Origin: Alkalicoccus urumqiensis
GTDB lineage: Bacteria; Bacillota; Bacilli; Bacillales; Salisediminibacteriaceae
Assembly (NCBI RefSeq): GCF_002993335.1
Contig: NZ_PVNS01000018.1
Span: 1-42,808 of the forward strand
Direction of reading: 5' to 3'
Length of the DNA stretch: 42,808 bases
Each line of letters starts with the position of its first letter. Positions within the stretch are counted from its first letter, which is position 1. Of this stretch, positions 1 through 11,250 are shown piece by piece. The notes under the pieces are model-generated. The model was not told the origin of the DNA and searched no databases. It saw nothing but the letters and a program-made list of their open reading frames with translations. The position numbers and the translations under genes were made by a program.

Positions 1-160
1 GAACTGACAACGCAGCTTTCGCTGCATCAGACGGAATCTGGCTTAGATTCCAAATTGAAATTGAACAGAGAATGTGTCATTCTCTTTCCTTCACTTTTGT
101 CTTTTGTTTAGTTTTCAAAGGGCTTTTTATCGCTCGCTTTTCTTATGAGCGACTTCTTCT
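1..160 (-). other. Transcribed leader of a presumed rRNA operon
   Basis: Read on the minus strand, this stretch follows a strong promoter and contains a boxA-like antitermination sequence (CCTTTGAAAACTAAAC, about 107-123), as found in Bacillus rRNA leaders. It has four hairpins: 130-152 (stem TCGCTC/GAGCGA), 67-85 (8-bp stem, 3-nt loop), 33-51 (7-bp stem) and 12-25 (GCAGC/GCTGC). In B. subtilis an rRNA operon (rrnO) lies downstream of gyrA, so the 16S gene probably starts just beyond the left edge. No rRNA sequence itself is inside the window, so this is inference from boxA, promoter and gene order. Confidence 0.6.
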
Positions 161-189
161 ATTATACGATCCGACCCGCTTAAAGTCAA
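161..189 (-). promoter_or_regulatory. Sigma-A promoter of presumed rRNA operon
   Basis: On the minus strand the -35 box is TTGACT (184-189), the spacer is exactly 17 bp and the -10 box is TATAAT (161-166). The near-consensus quality and the boxA-like sequence downstream are what an rRNA P2-type promoter looks like. A weaker upstream candidate, TTGCAG (271-276), 18 bp, TACATT (247-252), could be a P1 promoter. Confidence 0.75.
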
Positions 190-452
190 TGACTTTTTTG
201 AGCCGATGTATGCGGCTGCTGTCTGTTTTCCGAAGCAGCGAGAATAAATGTACCATGCAGAAGATAGAGTCTGCAAGGAAAAAACCATATTCAGAAAAGT
301 CGTTTTTTTATTCTCCTATATGCAGTATATTTCATCATCCGGACACTACATGTAGCAGATAAGGAAACGGATCGCTGAAGTGGTTTTGTCTCAAAGGAAA
401 ATGAAAGGGATGTAGAAGCAGCAGGATCGTCAGGGGAAAAAATGGAACAGAC

Positions 453-489
453 AAAAAACTTCCGGCGATCAGGAAAGATCACCGGAAGT
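453..489 (-). terminator. Rho-independent terminator of the HD-GYP gene
   Basis: A 13-bp stem with one wobble (arms 458-470 and 477-489, loop AGGAAA on the plus strand) is followed on the minus strand by a run of T. It ends transcription 36 bases after the HD-GYP stop codon and separates that gene from the rRNA promoter. Confidence 0.85.
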
Positions 490-524
490 TTCTCTTATAG
501 AAGGAAAGGGTTCCTCTGTTTCTT

Positions 525-1637
525 CTACATCGTGACTTCATTTCGGTCAAGGGAGGCCTCCGTAATAAAAATATTCGGCTGGGTGCGGAGGTCCATCCGC
601 TCTCCGGTCTGCAGTTCAAGTACAGGTCTTGTCGGATGCGCTCCTCCGGATTCCACTACTCTTGCCGACAGTCCGTTACTGAGACGGACGACGCTTCCGG
701 GTGATAGATCTAATAGAAGCTCGAGGAAATCCCGGACACAGGTGTCATCCAATTTACCGAATTCATCCGTCTGCAGAAGCTCCAGTACCCGGTACGGCGA
801 CTGCTTTTTTCTGTACCTGCGCTCGGCGCTCATCGCATGAAAGACATCGGCGATCCCGATGATTTTTGCGAAGGGATGCAGCTTCTGTGACGTTACGTGG
901 AGGGGATAGCCGCTCCCATCCTCCCGCTCGTGGTGCTGCAGTACACCGAGAAGCGCCTTTTTGTTGAAGCCGGGCACCTCCTCCAGCATCCGGTAGCTGA
1001 ATACCGGATGCTTTTTCACTTCTTCATACTGCTCCCGGTTCAAACTGTCTTTCTTCTTATAGATATCAAATGAGATACGGGCCATGCCGCAGTCGGCGAG
1101 AAGGCCCGCGAGACCGAGCTGAATAATATCCGCGTTTTCCATGCCCATCTTCCGTCCGAGAAGCGAGCTGTAAATCGAAACGGCCACAGCGTGGTGGAAA
1201 ATATACTGATCCGCACTGCTGTAATGATGAAGGTCCATCAGTTCCTGTTTTGTTGGTTCTTTCTCATACAGGGGGAGAAAGATTTCTCTCGCCGCATACG
1301 GTTCAATTTTCATCCGTCCCTGCCAGCGGAGAAATTCTTTTTTGTACCGCTGTACTGCCCGGAGATACCGGTTCATGAAGGAATCCTGATCATCAAACTG
1401 CCCCGGCGTCTGTTTCGGGTCTTCCCGGTCTTCCTTAATTACCTGGGAAGGCTTGAAGGTTGTTCCGTCCACCAGCTTCGGCTCCACGTAAACACTCTGC
1501 ACGAGAAATGTCTGCAGGATCTGCAGGTGGTCTTTACCGAGTACGGTTTTTTTCCGCATGATTGGTTTGGACGTTTTTTTATATACGTCTTCTTTTAAAA
1601 TACAGCCTGGCACCAGTTCTCGAATGGTTACGTGCAT
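525..1637 (-). CDS. HD-GYP domain protein with degenerate HD dyad
   Basis: The 370-residue protein has an N-terminal domain of about 130 residues, then an HD-GYP domain (about 140-310) and a small C-terminal beta-rich tail. HD-GYP proteins usually hydrolyse cyclic di-GMP. The GYP signature is intact (HHEREDGSGYP, 235-245), as are KKHP (208-211) and the IADVFHAMSAERRYR stretch (262-276). At the HD position, however, the sequence is GLLADCGM (178-185), so Ala181 replaces the metal-binding His and only Asp182 remains. Catalysis is therefore doubtful; a sensor or binding role is possible. The start has a good ribosome site (GAAGGAG) 9 bases upstream. Similar genes between gyrA and an rRNA operon occur in several Bacillales but not in B. 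subtilis. There are no membrane segments. Family confident, activity unknown. Confidence 0.85.
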   Translation of the reverse strand: MHVTIRELVPGCILKEDVYKKTSKPIMRKKTVLGKDHLQILQTFLVQSVYVEPKLVDGTTFKPSQVIKEDREDPKQTPGQFDDQDSFMNRYLRAVQRYKKEFLRWQGRMKIEPYAAREIFLPLYEKEPTKQELMDLHHYSSADQYIFHHAVAVSIYSSLLGRKMGMENADIIQLGLAGLLADCGMARISFDIYKKKDSLNREQYEEVKKHPVFSYRMLEEVPGFNKKALLGVLQHHEREDGSGYPLHVTSQKLHPFAKIIGIADVFHAMSAERRYRKKQSPYRVLELLQTDEFGKLDDTCVRDFLELLLDLSPGSVVRLSNGLSARVVESGGAHPTRPVLELQTGERMDLRTQPNIFITEASLDRNEVTM

Positions 1638-1718
1638 AGGACCGCTCCTTCAGTAAAGGGATAGGGCTAAACTCCCCTCCGCTATTCATTCAATCGAAAA
1701 TGTTTACTCTTGTCCTCC

Positions 1719-1746
1719 ATTATACGTGAATATATGGAATAAACAA
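1719..1746 (-). promoter_or_regulatory. Promoter of the HD-GYP gene
   Basis: On the minus strand: -35 TTGTTT (1741-1746), 16-bp spacer, perfect -10 TATAAT (1719-1724), about 80 bases before the start codon. The gene is thus likely transcribed separately from gyrA. Confidence 0.65.
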
Positions 1747-1900
1747 CTTATTTGTATCGTATTATAGGAATTTAGTCTTACTCATTGTTCTGTCTAAAGC
1801 ATTACCCTTCTTTGTCAGGGCCGTCCGGGACGTTTGTCTGTCGTACAGCATGAGGCTCTCCTTCAAACGATTTTCCACAGAGATGCGGTGCCGCCTTACT

Positions 1901-1934
1901 GAAAGACGCCCCAGACTTTGTTGTCTGGAGCGTC
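1901..1934 (-). terminator. Terminator-like hairpin after gyrA
   Basis: The hairpin has arms GACGCTCCAGAC and GTCTGGGGCGTC (minus strand, 1905-1934) just past the gyrA stop, followed only by TTTC. The stem is strong but the T tract is weak, so termination may be partial. The rest of the 311-base gap to the HD-GYP gene holds that gene's promoter and nothing else I recognise. Confidence 0.5.
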
Positions 1935-1948
1935 CTTGTCTGTACTGT

Positions 1949-4492
1949 TTATTCTTCTTCGTCTTCCGGCTCCGGAGCCTGCTCTGCTTCCGGCAGCGCT
2001 TCTGTTTCCTCCTGGCCTTCTTCCATTTCCAGCGTTTCGAGGTCTTCCTCTTCATCCTCTTCATCGGAAATGTTGACGCGTGCAACGGTGGAGACATACT
2101 CCTCATCCCCGACACGGATCAGGCGCACTCCCTGCGTATTCCGCCCGGTCTGGGAGATTTCTTCCACCGGCATCCGGATGACGACACCGTTCGTCGTAAT
2201 GATCATCAGATCGTGATCTTCCGCGACAACTTTCAAGGAAATCACATCGCCGTTTTTATCGGTAATATTGCAAGTTTTAATCCCTTTACCACCACGGGAC
2301 TGACGTCGGTACTCTTCCATAACGGTCCGCTTTCCAAATCCGGATTCGGTAACGATCAGCACATCCTGCTCCGGGAAAATAATATCCATGCCGACGACTT
2401 CATCGTCTTTTCCGAGTGAAATGCCTTTCACTCCGGCCGCCGTACGTCCCATCTGACGCACGTCATTTTCATGGAATCGGATGGACATCCCCTTCTTCGT
2501 GCCGGTGATGACTTCGTGGTCGCCGTTTGTCCGGCGTACACCGTGCAGTTCATCGCCTTCACGCAGTTTAATGGCAAAGAGGCCGCCGCGGCGGATATTT
2601 TTAAACGCCTGCAGTGCCGTCCGTTTACAGACTCCGTACTTTGTCATGAAGAAGAGCGATTCCTCTTCCTGATCAAAGTTGGAGATCGGGATGACGGTAC
2701 TGATATACTCATCCGGATCGATCTGAAGCAGGTTGATGATCGGGATCCCTTTGGATGTCCGCTTCTGCTCCGGCACCTCGTAGCCTTTAATCCGGTAGAC
2801 TTTCCCTTTATTCGTAAAGAACAGAAGGTGGTCGTGGGAATTGGTAATAAACAGGTGTCGGACGAAATCTTCATCGTATGTCCCCATGCCCTGTACACCG
2901 CGGCCTCCGCGCTTCTGACTTCTATAGGTGGAAACCGGAAGGCGTTTAATATACCCCTGGTGGGAAAGGGTGATGACGACGTTCTGACGCGGAATAAGAT
3001 CCTCGTCTTCAAACGTATCTTCCCCGAGCGTAATGATCGTGCGGCGGTCATCCACGTAGCGGTCGCGCACATCTTCCAGCTCTTCACGGATAATTTCAAG
3101 CACCTTTTCCTCATCTGCCAGAATCGCTTTTAACTCCGCAATGCGTTCGACGAGTTCGTTGTACTCTTTTTCAATTTTGTCCCGCTCCAGGCCGGTCAGA
3201 CGCTGCAGACGCATATCAAGAATCGCCTGCGCCTGGTCATGGGAGAGCTCATAGTTTTCCATCAGACCGTTCCGTGCGGCCTCTGTCGTCTGGGAGCCGC
3301 GGATCAGCTCGATAACTTCATCCAGATGATCGAGCGCTGTACGCAGACCTTCGAGGATGTGCGCACGGGCTTCCGCCTTTTTCAGCTCAAATGCTGTGCG
3401 CCGCTTGATAACGACTTTCTGATGCTCCAGGTAGTGATAGAGCGTCTCTTTCAGCGGAAGGACCTTCGGACGGCCGTCGACGAGCGCAAGCATATTGATG
3501 CCGAAGCTCGTCTGGAGCGCTGTCTGTTTATACAGGTTGTTCAGCAGCACATTGGCATTCGCATCCCGGCGGAGTTCAATGACAATACGCATTCCGGTAC
3601 GGTCCGATTCATCGCGCAGGTCCGTAATGCCGTCGATCTTTTTATCGCGGACGAGTTCCGCAATTTTCTCGATCAGACGGGCTTTATTCACCTGATACGG
3701 AAGCTCGGTTACGATGATGCGCTGCTTTTTGTTTTTCTCTTCAATCTCTGCTTTCGCCCGGATCAGGATTGATCCTTTGCCTGTCTCATAGGCACGGCGT
3801 ATGCCGGAGATGCCGACGATTTCCGCGCCGGTCGGGAAGTCCGGTCCCGTAATGTATTCCATCAGATCAAGGCTGGAAAGCTCCGGATCCTTACTCAGGG
3901 CAAGGACGCCGTCGATCACTTCGCCGAGGTGGTGCGGCGGGATATTTGTTGCCATCCCGACCGCAATCCCGGACGTGCCGTTGACGAGCAGATTCGGAAA
4001 ACGGGCCGGCATGACCATCGGCTCGGACTCCGATCCATCATAGTTTTCCTGGTAATCGATCGTATCTTTATTGATGTCCCGGACGAGCTCCATGGAAATT
4101 TTGGACATTCTCGCCTCGGTATAACGCATGGCCGCAGCCGCATCGCCGTCAACAGAACCAAAGTTTCCGTGGCCGTCGACGAGCATGTTGCGGTAGCTGA
4201 AATCCTGTGCCATCCGCACCATCGTTTCATATACCGCCGAATCCCCGTGCGGGTGATACTTACCGATAACTTCCCCGACGATCCGGGCTGATTTTTTGTA
4301 CGCTTTTTCCGCCGTAATGCCGAGTTCATTCATCGCGTACAGAATACGCCGGTGCACCGGCTTCAATCCATCCCGTACATCCGGCAGCGCACGGCTGACG
4401 ATAACGCTCATTGCGTAATCCATAAAGGATGTACGCATTTCCTGACTGATATTAATATCTTTTACGCGTGATTGATCATGTTGATCCGCCAT
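1949..4492 (-). CDS. gyrA: DNA gyrase subunit A
   Basis: GyrA is the DNA-breakage subunit of gyrase (A2B2), which adds negative supercoils. The catalytic tyrosine is Tyr124 in [11 protein letters not shown]. The quinolone region [10 protein letters not shown] (80-89) has Ser85 and Glu89, the sensitive-type residues. The C-terminal wrapping domain carries the GyrA box QKRGGRG. At 847 residues it is longer than the B. subtilis protein (about 820), because of a 38-residue tail with 23 Asp/Glu and no Lys or Arg. The ribosome site GGAGGG precedes the ATG. It lies 98 bases after gyrB in the same direction, most likely in one operon. Confidence 0.98.
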   Translation of the reverse strand: MADQHDQSRVKDINISQEMRTSFMDYAMSVIVSRALPDVRDGLKPVHRRILYAMNELGITAEKAYKKSARIVGEVIGKYHPHGDSAVYETMVRMAQDFSYRNMLVDGHGNFGSVDGDAAAAMRYTEARMSKISMELVRDINKDTIDYQENYDGSESEPMVMPARFPNLLVNGTSGIAVGMATNIPPHHLGEVIDGVLALSKDPELSSLDLMEYITGPDFPTGAEIVGISGIRRAYETGKGSILIRAKAEIEEKNKKQRIIVTELPYQVNKARLIEKIAELVRDKKIDGITDLRDESDRTGMRIVIELRRDANANVLLNNLYKQTALQTSFGINMLALVDGRPKVLPLKETLYHYLEHQKVVIKRRTAFELKKAEARAHILEGLRTALDHLDEVIELIRGSQTTEAARNGLMENYELSHDQAQAILDMRLQRLTGLERDKIEKEYNELVERIAELKAILADEEKVLEIIREELEDVRDRYVDDRRTIITLGEDTFEDEDLIPRQNVVITLSHQGYIKRLPVSTYRSQKRGGRGVQGMGTYDEDFVRHLFITNSHDHLLFFTNKGKVYRIKGYEVPEQKRTSKGIPIINLLQIDPDEYISTVIPISNFDQEEESLFFMTKYGVCKRTALQAFKNIRRGGLFAIKLREGDELHGVRRTNGDHEVITGTKKGMSIRFHENDVRQMGRTAAGVKGISLGKDDEVVGMDIIFPEQDVLIVTESGFGKRTVMEEYRRQSRGGKGIKTCNITDKNGDVISLKVVAEDHDLMIITTNGVVIRMPVEEISQTGRNTQGVRLIRVGDEEYVSTVARVNISDEEDEEEDLETLEMEEGQEETEALPEAEQAPEPEDEEE

Positions 4493-4590
4493 CCGTTTCC
4501 CTCCATTTCGTACTGCTGTTTTCCGGTCCGCTTATGTAGGGCGCTTCCAGCCGCCGGTTTCGCTGACGGCAGAAAACGCAGCCCGAAGGC

Positions 4591-6510
<1,920 letters not shown>

Positions 6511-6534
6511 TCACCTGCATTTCTTCCCGCGTTA

Positions 6535-6825
6535 TTAAGAGCGGGTGGATTCTTCCTCTTCCATGTCTGCTTCGCCGGTGATGAACGTACGTTCCTCCGC
6601 CCGGCGTTTGAGCGTATAGGAGGAGATTGGGGATAAATAGACAGTGTCTTCGGTAATCACCATCGACTTCGGAGGATCCTCCGTCACCTTCTGTGTTTTC
6701 TTTCCGTCGCGGTTCGCCTGCATGAACGCCTGGTTCTCGGGCGAATCCTTTTCACTCATATGATCAAGAATCGCAACGATGCGCTCTGCCTTTAACACCA
6801 TATCGCCGCCGAGATGAATAAACAT
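6535..6825 (-). CDS. remB: RemB/YaaB-type regulator (DUF370 family)
   Basis: This 96-residue protein begins MFIHLGGDMVLKAERIVAIL, the conserved start of the YaaB/RemB family. In B. subtilis RemA and RemB are needed for extracellular-matrix gene expression; RemA binds DNA, while RemB's own mechanism is less clear. I chose the ATG at 6825 because GGAG stands 9 bases upstream and family similarity begins exactly there; an upstream in-frame extension overlapping recF has no family match. The C-terminal end is acidic. It lies between recF and gyrB as in B. subtilis. Confidence 0.9.
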   Translation of the reverse strand: MFIHLGGDMVLKAERIVAILDHMSEKDSPENQAFMQANRDGKKTQKVTEDPPKSMVITEDTVYLSPISSYTLKRRAEERTFITGEADMEEEESTRS

Positions 6826-6829
6826 GCCG

Positions 6830-7951
6830 TCAGCTCCTTTCCCGGATCGTTCCTTCTTCCACATAGTACGTGCCGGCTTCCGATAACAGCTCATGATCGA
6901 GACCGTCGACACTCGTCGTCGTCACAAATGTCTGCACACGCCCTTTGATCGCATTCAGCAGGTGCGTCTGCCGGTGATCGTCGAGTTCAGAGAGAACATC
7001 ATCGAGAAGCAGTATCGGATATTCACCGGTTTTTTCATAAATCAGTTCGATTTCCGCCAGCTTCAGAGAAAGCGCCGTCGTCCGCTGCTGACCCTGGGAG
7101 CCGTACGTCTGGATATTGCGCCCATTGACGAAAAAAGACAGGTCATCCCGGTGCGGGCCTGCCTGCGTTGTGCCGCGGCGCATTTCCTGTTCGCGGACCC
7201 CGGCGAACGCCTCGTGAAGCGCATGCTTCAGCTCGTCGATCGTCATCGTCCGGTCCACTTCCGCACTCGCGTCATAGGAAACTTCCAGCTCCTCGCGTCC
7301 CCGGCTGATATCCTGGTGGATCGGAGCCGCCCACTGTGCAAGCTTATCCAGAAACTGAAAGCGGCGCAGAAGCACTTCCGCCCCCGCATCCACGAGCTGG
7401 CCTGTCATCACATCCAGCATCGCATCATCACTATCTCTGCGGCGCTCCCGCAGCTCTTTCAGCCACTGATTCCGCTGCTTTAAAATCTTGTAGTACTGGG
7501 ACAGGTGATACAGGTAGACATTGTTGATCTGTCCAAGCTCCATATCGAGAAACCGCCGGCGCACCTGTGGACTGCCTTTCACAAGCGTCAGATCCTCCGG
7601 CGCAAACATGACGATCGTGCACGTGCCGACAAATTCACTGAGACGTTTCTTCTCTATTGCATTTACCTTTACTTTCTTCCCGCGTCTGGAAAAAACGACT
7701 TCCATATCCGCAGGCCCCCTCCGGTTCGAGAGGCCGCCTCTGATCCGGGCGAACGGCTGGTCCCAGCGTATCAGCTCTTTGTCTCTCGGTGTCCGGTGCG
7801 AACGCGCCATGCCGAGAACATAGATGGCTTCCATGAGGTTCGTTTTTCCCTGGGCGTTTTCTCCGAGGATGACATTGACCTGGTGATCGAATGTCAGTTC
7901 CAGCGAGTCATAATTGCGGTAGTCTTTCAGTTCGAGCGAATGTATCTGCAT
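6830..7951 (-). CDS. recF: DNA replication and repair protein RecF
   Basis: RecF is an ABC-type/SMC-like ATPase that helps load RecA at gaps together with RecO and RecR. Visible motifs are Walker [10 protein letters not shown] (about 34-42), the signature [12 protein letters not shown] and Walker [14 protein letters not shown] near the C terminus. The start at 7951 ([14 protein letters not shown]) fits the family and leaves 4 bases to the yaaA stop; an upstream in-frame extension would overlap yaaA. The length of 373 residues is typical. The stop codon lies within the remB ribosome-site region, suggesting coupled translation. Confidence 0.97.
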   Translation of the reverse strand: MQIHSLELKDYRNYDSLELTFDHQVNVILGENAQGKTNLMEAIYVLGMARSHRTPRDKELIRWDQPFARIRGGLSNRRGPADMEVVFSRRGKKVKVNAIEKKRLSEFVGTCTIVMFAPEDLTLVKGSPQVRRRFLDMELGQINNVYLYHLSQYYKILKQRNQWLKELRERRRDSDDAMLDVMTGQLVDAGAEVLLRRFQFLDKLAQWAAPIHQDISRGREELEVSYDASAEVDRTMTIDELKHALHEAFAGVREQEMRRGTTQAGPHRDDLSFFVNGRNIQTYGSQGQQRTTALSLKLAEIELIYEKTGEYPILLLDDVLSELDDHRQTHLLNAIKGRVQTFVTTTSVDGLDHELLSEAGTYYVEEGTIRERS

Positions 7952-7955
7952 GCGG

Positions 7956-8171
7956 CTACGCAGTAATCCGGATCGTACCGGCTTCTTCGACTTCCACCAG
8001 ATCCCCCGGGTACAGCTTTCTGCCCCGGCGCTGGTCCTGCTCCTCGTTGACAAGCACCCGGTATTCCTGCAGAAACGGCTTGGCTTCTCCGCCGGAGCCA
8101 ATGATCCCGGCTTCTTTGAGTGCCTGGCCGAGCGTAATATATTCCCCGTGTATGGCAATCTCCTGTTCCAT
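7956..8171 (-). CDS. yaaA: S4-domain RNA-binding protein YaaA
   Basis: This 71-residue S4-like RNA-binding protein has the conserved core [20 protein letters not shown], then VLVN and [10 protein letters not shown]. The family sits between dnaN and recF throughout Bacillales and is thought to act on ribosomal or other RNA; its exact role is not settled. The ribosome site is weak (GAGCGG). It is the first gene of the yaaA-recF-remB-gyrB-gyrA unit. Confidence 0.93.
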   Translation of the reverse strand: MEQEIAIHGEYITLGQALKEAGIIGSGGEAKPFLQEYRVLVNEEQDQRRGRKLYPGDLVEVEEAGTIRITA

Positions 8172-8223
8172 GTCCGCTCAACTCGCTTTCGTTCTTCTAC
8201 GTACACAAAGTGTCTCAATCTAT

Positions 8224-8253
8224 ATTGTACTAAATTCCGCCGTATTTAGCCAA
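8224..8253 (-). promoter_or_regulatory. Promoter for yaaA-recF-remB-gyrB-gyrA
   Basis: On the minus strand: -35 TTGGCT (8248-8253), 18-bp spacer, -10 TACAAT (8224-8229), 52 bases before the yaaA ATG. The terminator upstream, after dnaN, makes a separate promoter here likely. Confidence 0.6.
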
Positions 8254-8281
8254 TATTCTTTCTGAAACTGTCCCGGGGTGC

Positions 8282-8318
8282 AAAAAAGCCTCTGCACCCG
8301 AAAAAACGGGACAGAGGC
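8282..8318 (-). terminator. Terminator after dnaN
   Basis: Stem GCCTCTG..CCCG / CGGG..CAGAGGC with a six-base loop and one 2-nt internal mismatch (8288-8318), followed on the minus strand by TTTTTT. It splits dnaA-dnaN from the recF-gyrase unit. Confidence 0.88.
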
Positions 8319-8393
8319 TTCTGAGGGCTTTCAGCGGGAAAAGGCTGTTTTTCCGGATGCTGGAACAGCTCTTTTTCCATCGAAAACAGGCCT

Positions 8394-9530
8394 TTAGTAT
8401 GTGCGGACCGGAGAAAAGAGATGAAGCATGTAATCTCTATCTGCCGGGCGCATAATAAATGGACTCATCGCCCCGGTAAACTGGATCGCGACGTCCTGGG
8501 ATTCAATGACCCGCAGCGCATCGATAATGTTTTTTCCGTTGAAGGATATGCGCAGCTCCTCCCCTTCAAACGCGTCGCAGGAAACCGATTCGGTGACTTT
8601 TCCGACTTCCGGCGTCACAGACGTGATCTCCAGTTCGTTTTCGTTGAGCGATTTCAGGTTGACGACGTTGTTTTTTCCGTCGGACAACAGAAGCGCCCGC
8701 TCAATGGCAGCCATGAGCTGCTTGGCCGGTACTTGAATATTCGTTTTCGACTGGGATGGAATCATGTTTTTCGTCGCCGGATAGTTGCCGTCGAGAAGGC
8801 GTGACAAAAACAGCAGGTTCGTTGCTTTAAACAGCACCTGATTGTCCGTAACGGTGACATCGACGGTCTCTTCGGAGTCATCGAGAATTTTGCTGAGCTC
8901 CGTCAGACTTTTTCCGGGAATGACGACATTCGTGAATTCGACATCGCCGCTTTCCTCTACTCCGGCTTCGCGCATCGCGAGACGATGGCTGTCTGTCGCC
9001 GTGCACATCAGCTTCTCTGACTCCATGCCCCAGTGAATGCCTGTCAGAATCGGACGCGTTTCTGCAGTGGAGACAGCGAAGGCCGTCTGTTTAATCAGCG
9101 CTTTTAACAGATCCGTTTTCAGCGTGAACTGGCTTCCTTCTTCGACTTCCGGAAGACGCGGAAAATCATCCGGATCCTGGCCGTTCAGGTTGAACTCGGA
9201 GCTTCCGGAACGGATTTTCGTCACCATCTGATCGTTTAATGTAAGCTCCACGGTCGATTCAGGCAGTTTTTTAATGATATCTGCAAAGTATTTAGCCTGC
9301 AGAACAACAGCGCCCGGACGTTCGATGTCGACATTGCTGTTGTCCCCATCTTCTGCGGGAATAAATGCTTCGATGGAAATATCAGAGTCACTTCCTGTCA
9401 GCGTGATTCCGTCATCGAATGCCACTATTTTTATTCCTGTCAGGATAGGCAGCGTTGCCCGTGATGAAATGGCTTTGGATACGTGTTGTATATTCTGCAC
9501 AAAAACATCTCGCTGGATCGTAAACTTCAT
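8394..9530 (-). CDS. dnaN: DNA polymerase III sliding clamp (beta subunit)
   Basis: DnaN forms the dimeric ring that tethers polymerase to DNA and serves as a platform for repair and initiation-control proteins. The 378 residues match the B. subtilis protein in length, from MKFTIQRD to the C-terminal LFSPVRTY. Conserved stretches include RATLPILTGIKI, FNLNGQDPDDFPRLP, AVSTAETRPILTG and VVIPGKSLTELSKIL. I chose the ATG at 9530 because an upstream ATG (9551) overlaps the ribosome site (GAGGGAGG). A perfect hairpin lies just before that site. Confidence 0.98.
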   Translation of the reverse strand: MKFTIQRDVFVQNIQHVSKAISSRATLPILTGIKIVAFDDGITLTGSDSDISIEAFIPAEDGDNSNVDIERPGAVVLQAKYFADIIKKLPESTVELTLNDQMVTKIRSGSSEFNLNGQDPDDFPRLPEVEEGSQFTLKTDLLKALIKQTAFAVSTAETRPILTGIHWGMESEKLMCTATDSHRLAMREAGVEESGDVEFTNVVIPGKSLTELSKILDDSEETVDVTVTDNQVLFKATNLLFLSRLLDGNYPATKNMIPSQSKTNIQVPAKQLMAAIERALLLSDGKNNVVNLKSLNENELEITSVTPEVGKVTESVSCDAFEGEELRISFNGKNIIDALRVIESQDVAIQFTGAMSPFIMRPADRDYMLHLFSPVRTY

Positions 9531-9550
9531 GCTGCTGAAAACCTCCCTCA

Positions 9551-9571
9551 AAAGACAGCCCGGCTGTCTTT
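9551..9571 (-). promoter_or_regulatory. Perfect hairpin just before the dnaN ribosome site
   Basis: AAAGACAGC and GCTGTCTTT form a 9-bp stem with a 3-nt loop. On the minus strand it is followed by TTTTGAGGGAGG, so the stem ends 4 bases from the Shine-Dalgarno sequence. It could act as a weak attenuator or RNA-processing site between dnaA and dnaN. Confidence 0.5.
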
Positions 9572-9713
9572 CTATATAGTTATTATTATTTTAAAAAATA
9601 GTCGTCATAGTAATAGGGCCTGTGAATTTGTGGATAACTATATACCGCACCTTCTATGACGTGGTTTTCCACATGTGGATAAGCTGTGTACAAGTGCGTA
9701 CAGCTTATCCACA
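9572..9713. other. oriC unwinding region and DnaA boxes between dnaA and dnaN
   Basis: Consensus boxes (TTATCCACA or complement) are at 9629-9637, 9674-9682 and 9705-9713, with a one-mismatch box TTTTCCACA at 9665-9673. On the minus strand, the box at 9629-9637 is followed by a short GC-rich stretch (GGCCC), then CTATTACTA and CTATTTTTTAAAATAATAATAA. This matches the Bacillus order: DnaA box, GC cluster, DnaA-trio repeats (CTA/TTA on this strand), AT-rich unwinding element. Strand opening probably begins here, at about 9575-9617. Confidence 0.8.
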
Positions 9714-9727
9714 TTCTGCACAGGTGC

Positions 9728-11083
9728 CTAGTGATTCCGGAGCTGGCCGGTAATATCGTCGATTTCCTTTTTCAGCTCCTGGTCCTCCCGGAGCAGCTTG
9801 CTGATTTTCTCATGTGCGTGAATGACTGTCGTATGATCGCGCTTGCCGAATACGTCACCGATTTTTGGAAGTGAAAAATCGGTCATTTCACGGGAAAGAT
9901 ACATCGCAATCTGTCTCGGGTAGGCGACTGTTTTCGTCCGCTTTTTCGCTTTTAGATCTTCGACGCGGACACCGTAGGCCTGGGCCACGGCGGACTGGAT
10001 GTCGTCGATGGTGATTTCCCGCTGTGCGGCGTTCGGGATGATGTCTTTTAACGCAACGGCCGCGAGATCTGCATTCATTTCCTGATTAATAAGGGAGGAA
10101 TACGCGACGACACGGATGAGCGCTCCTTCAAGTTCCCGGATATTCGTATCGATCTGGTTGGCGATGTAGAGCATCACTTCGTTCGGTATATCGAGATTTT
10201 CCGCCTTTGCCTTTTTGCGTAGAATCGCGATCCGTGTTTCCAGATCCGGAGGCGTAATGTCAGTAATCAGCCCCCATTCGAAGCGGGAGCGGAGCCGGTC
10301 CTCAAGCGTCGGAATTTCTTTCGGCGGACGGTCACTGGAGATCACGATCTGCTTGCGCTCTTCGTGCAGCGCATTGAACGTGTGGAAAAACTCCTCCTGC
10401 GTCTGCTCCTTCCCGGCGAGAAACTGAATATCATCGATTAATAAAACGTCGACACTCCGGTATTTATTGCGGAAATGGACGGCTTTGTTATCACGGATGG
10501 AGTTGATAAATTCATTCGTGAACTTTTCGGAAGATAAATAAACGACTTTCGCACCCGGGTTATGATCAATGACATAATGGCCGATGGCATGCATCAGGTG
10601 CGTTTTGCCGAGTCCGACGCCACCATAAATAAACAGCGGATTGTACGCTTTGGCCGGTGCTTCCGCTACAGCCAGCGACGCCGCGTGCGCAAAACGGTTT
10701 CCGCTTCCAATGACAAACGTATCGAACGTGTACTTTGGATTCAGCATATGCTTCGGCGGATCGCTCTGTTCCGCTCCGTTTGGCTCGGGCGGCTGTTTCT
10801 GCACCGGAAGATCCGGCTCCGGCTGCTCTTCTTTCGGAAGAACAAATTTTGCCTCCAGCTCCGCTCCGGTCAGCTCCTGAAGTGTTTCGGTGATAATCGT
10901 AAAATAGCGGTTCTCCAGCCAGTCGCGTGCAAATTCATTTGGAGCCACAATGGTGATGGTATTGGAGCTCTGATCGATTGCATCGGCTTCTGTATCTTTA
11001 AACCACGTATCAAAACTAGGCTTGCTGACTTTTTCTTCAATTTTCTCCAGCGCCTGCTGCCAGAGATCATGCAGGTTTTCCAC
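9728..11083 (-). CDS. dnaA: Chromosomal replication initiator DnaA
   Basis: DnaA binds the boxes on either side of this gene and opens the origin. Domain I (about 1-80) starts [15 protein letters not shown]. Domain II is a Pro/Glu-rich linker (about 84-112). Domain III has Walker [10 protein letters not shown] (154-162) and Walker [12 protein letters not shown]. Domain IV is the DNA-binding helix-turn-helix with [15 protein letters not shown]. The start is GTG, with AAGGAGGGGG just upstream; translation from here aligns with family N termini, whereas a longer upstream frame would include the promoter. Length is 451 residues. A promoter with DnaA boxes upstream suggests autoregulation. Confidence 0.98.
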   Translation of the reverse strand: MENLHDLWQQALEKIEEKVSKPSFDTWFKDTEADAIDQSSNTITIVAPNEFARDWLENRYFTIITETLQELTGAELEAKFVLPKEEQPEPDLPVQKQPPEPNGAEQSDPPKHMLNPKYTFDTFVIGSGNRFAHAASLAVAEAPAKAYNPLFIYGGVGLGKTHLMHAIGHYVIDHNPGAKVVYLSSEKFTNEFINSIRDNKAVHFRNKYRSVDVLLIDDIQFLAGKEQTQEEFFHTFNALHEERKQIVISSDRPPKEIPTLEDRLRSRFEWGLITDITPPDLETRIAILRKKAKAENLDIPNEVMLYIANQIDTNIRELEGALIRVVAYSSLINQEMNADLAAVALKDIIPNAAQREITIDDIQSAVAQAYGVRVEDLKAKKRTKTVAYPRQIAMYLSREMTDFSLPKIGDVFGKRDHTTVIHAHEKISKLLREDQELKKEIDDITGQLRNH

Positions 11084-11206
11084 GTATCCCCCTCCTTTTC
11101 TGTCCTCCCCCGTTTTCTGCGGACCAAAAAGACACCTCTCCCCTTCTGTACAAGGATTGCATAACCTGAATGGATAAATATACATCCACAGGAATGTGTG
11201 CAAAAC

Positions 11207-11235
11207 AGTATAATAAGAAGAGAACAGGTAATCAA
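11207..11235 (-). promoter_or_regulatory. dnaA promoter
   Basis: On the minus strand: -35 TTGATT (11230-11235), 17-bp spacer, -10 TATACT (11207-11212), leaving a leader of about 115 bases. A consensus DnaA box lies 15 bases upstream of the -35 (11251-11259), so DnaA itself may repress it. Confidence 0.75.
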
Positions 11236-11250
11236 CGCTATTCACAAAGG

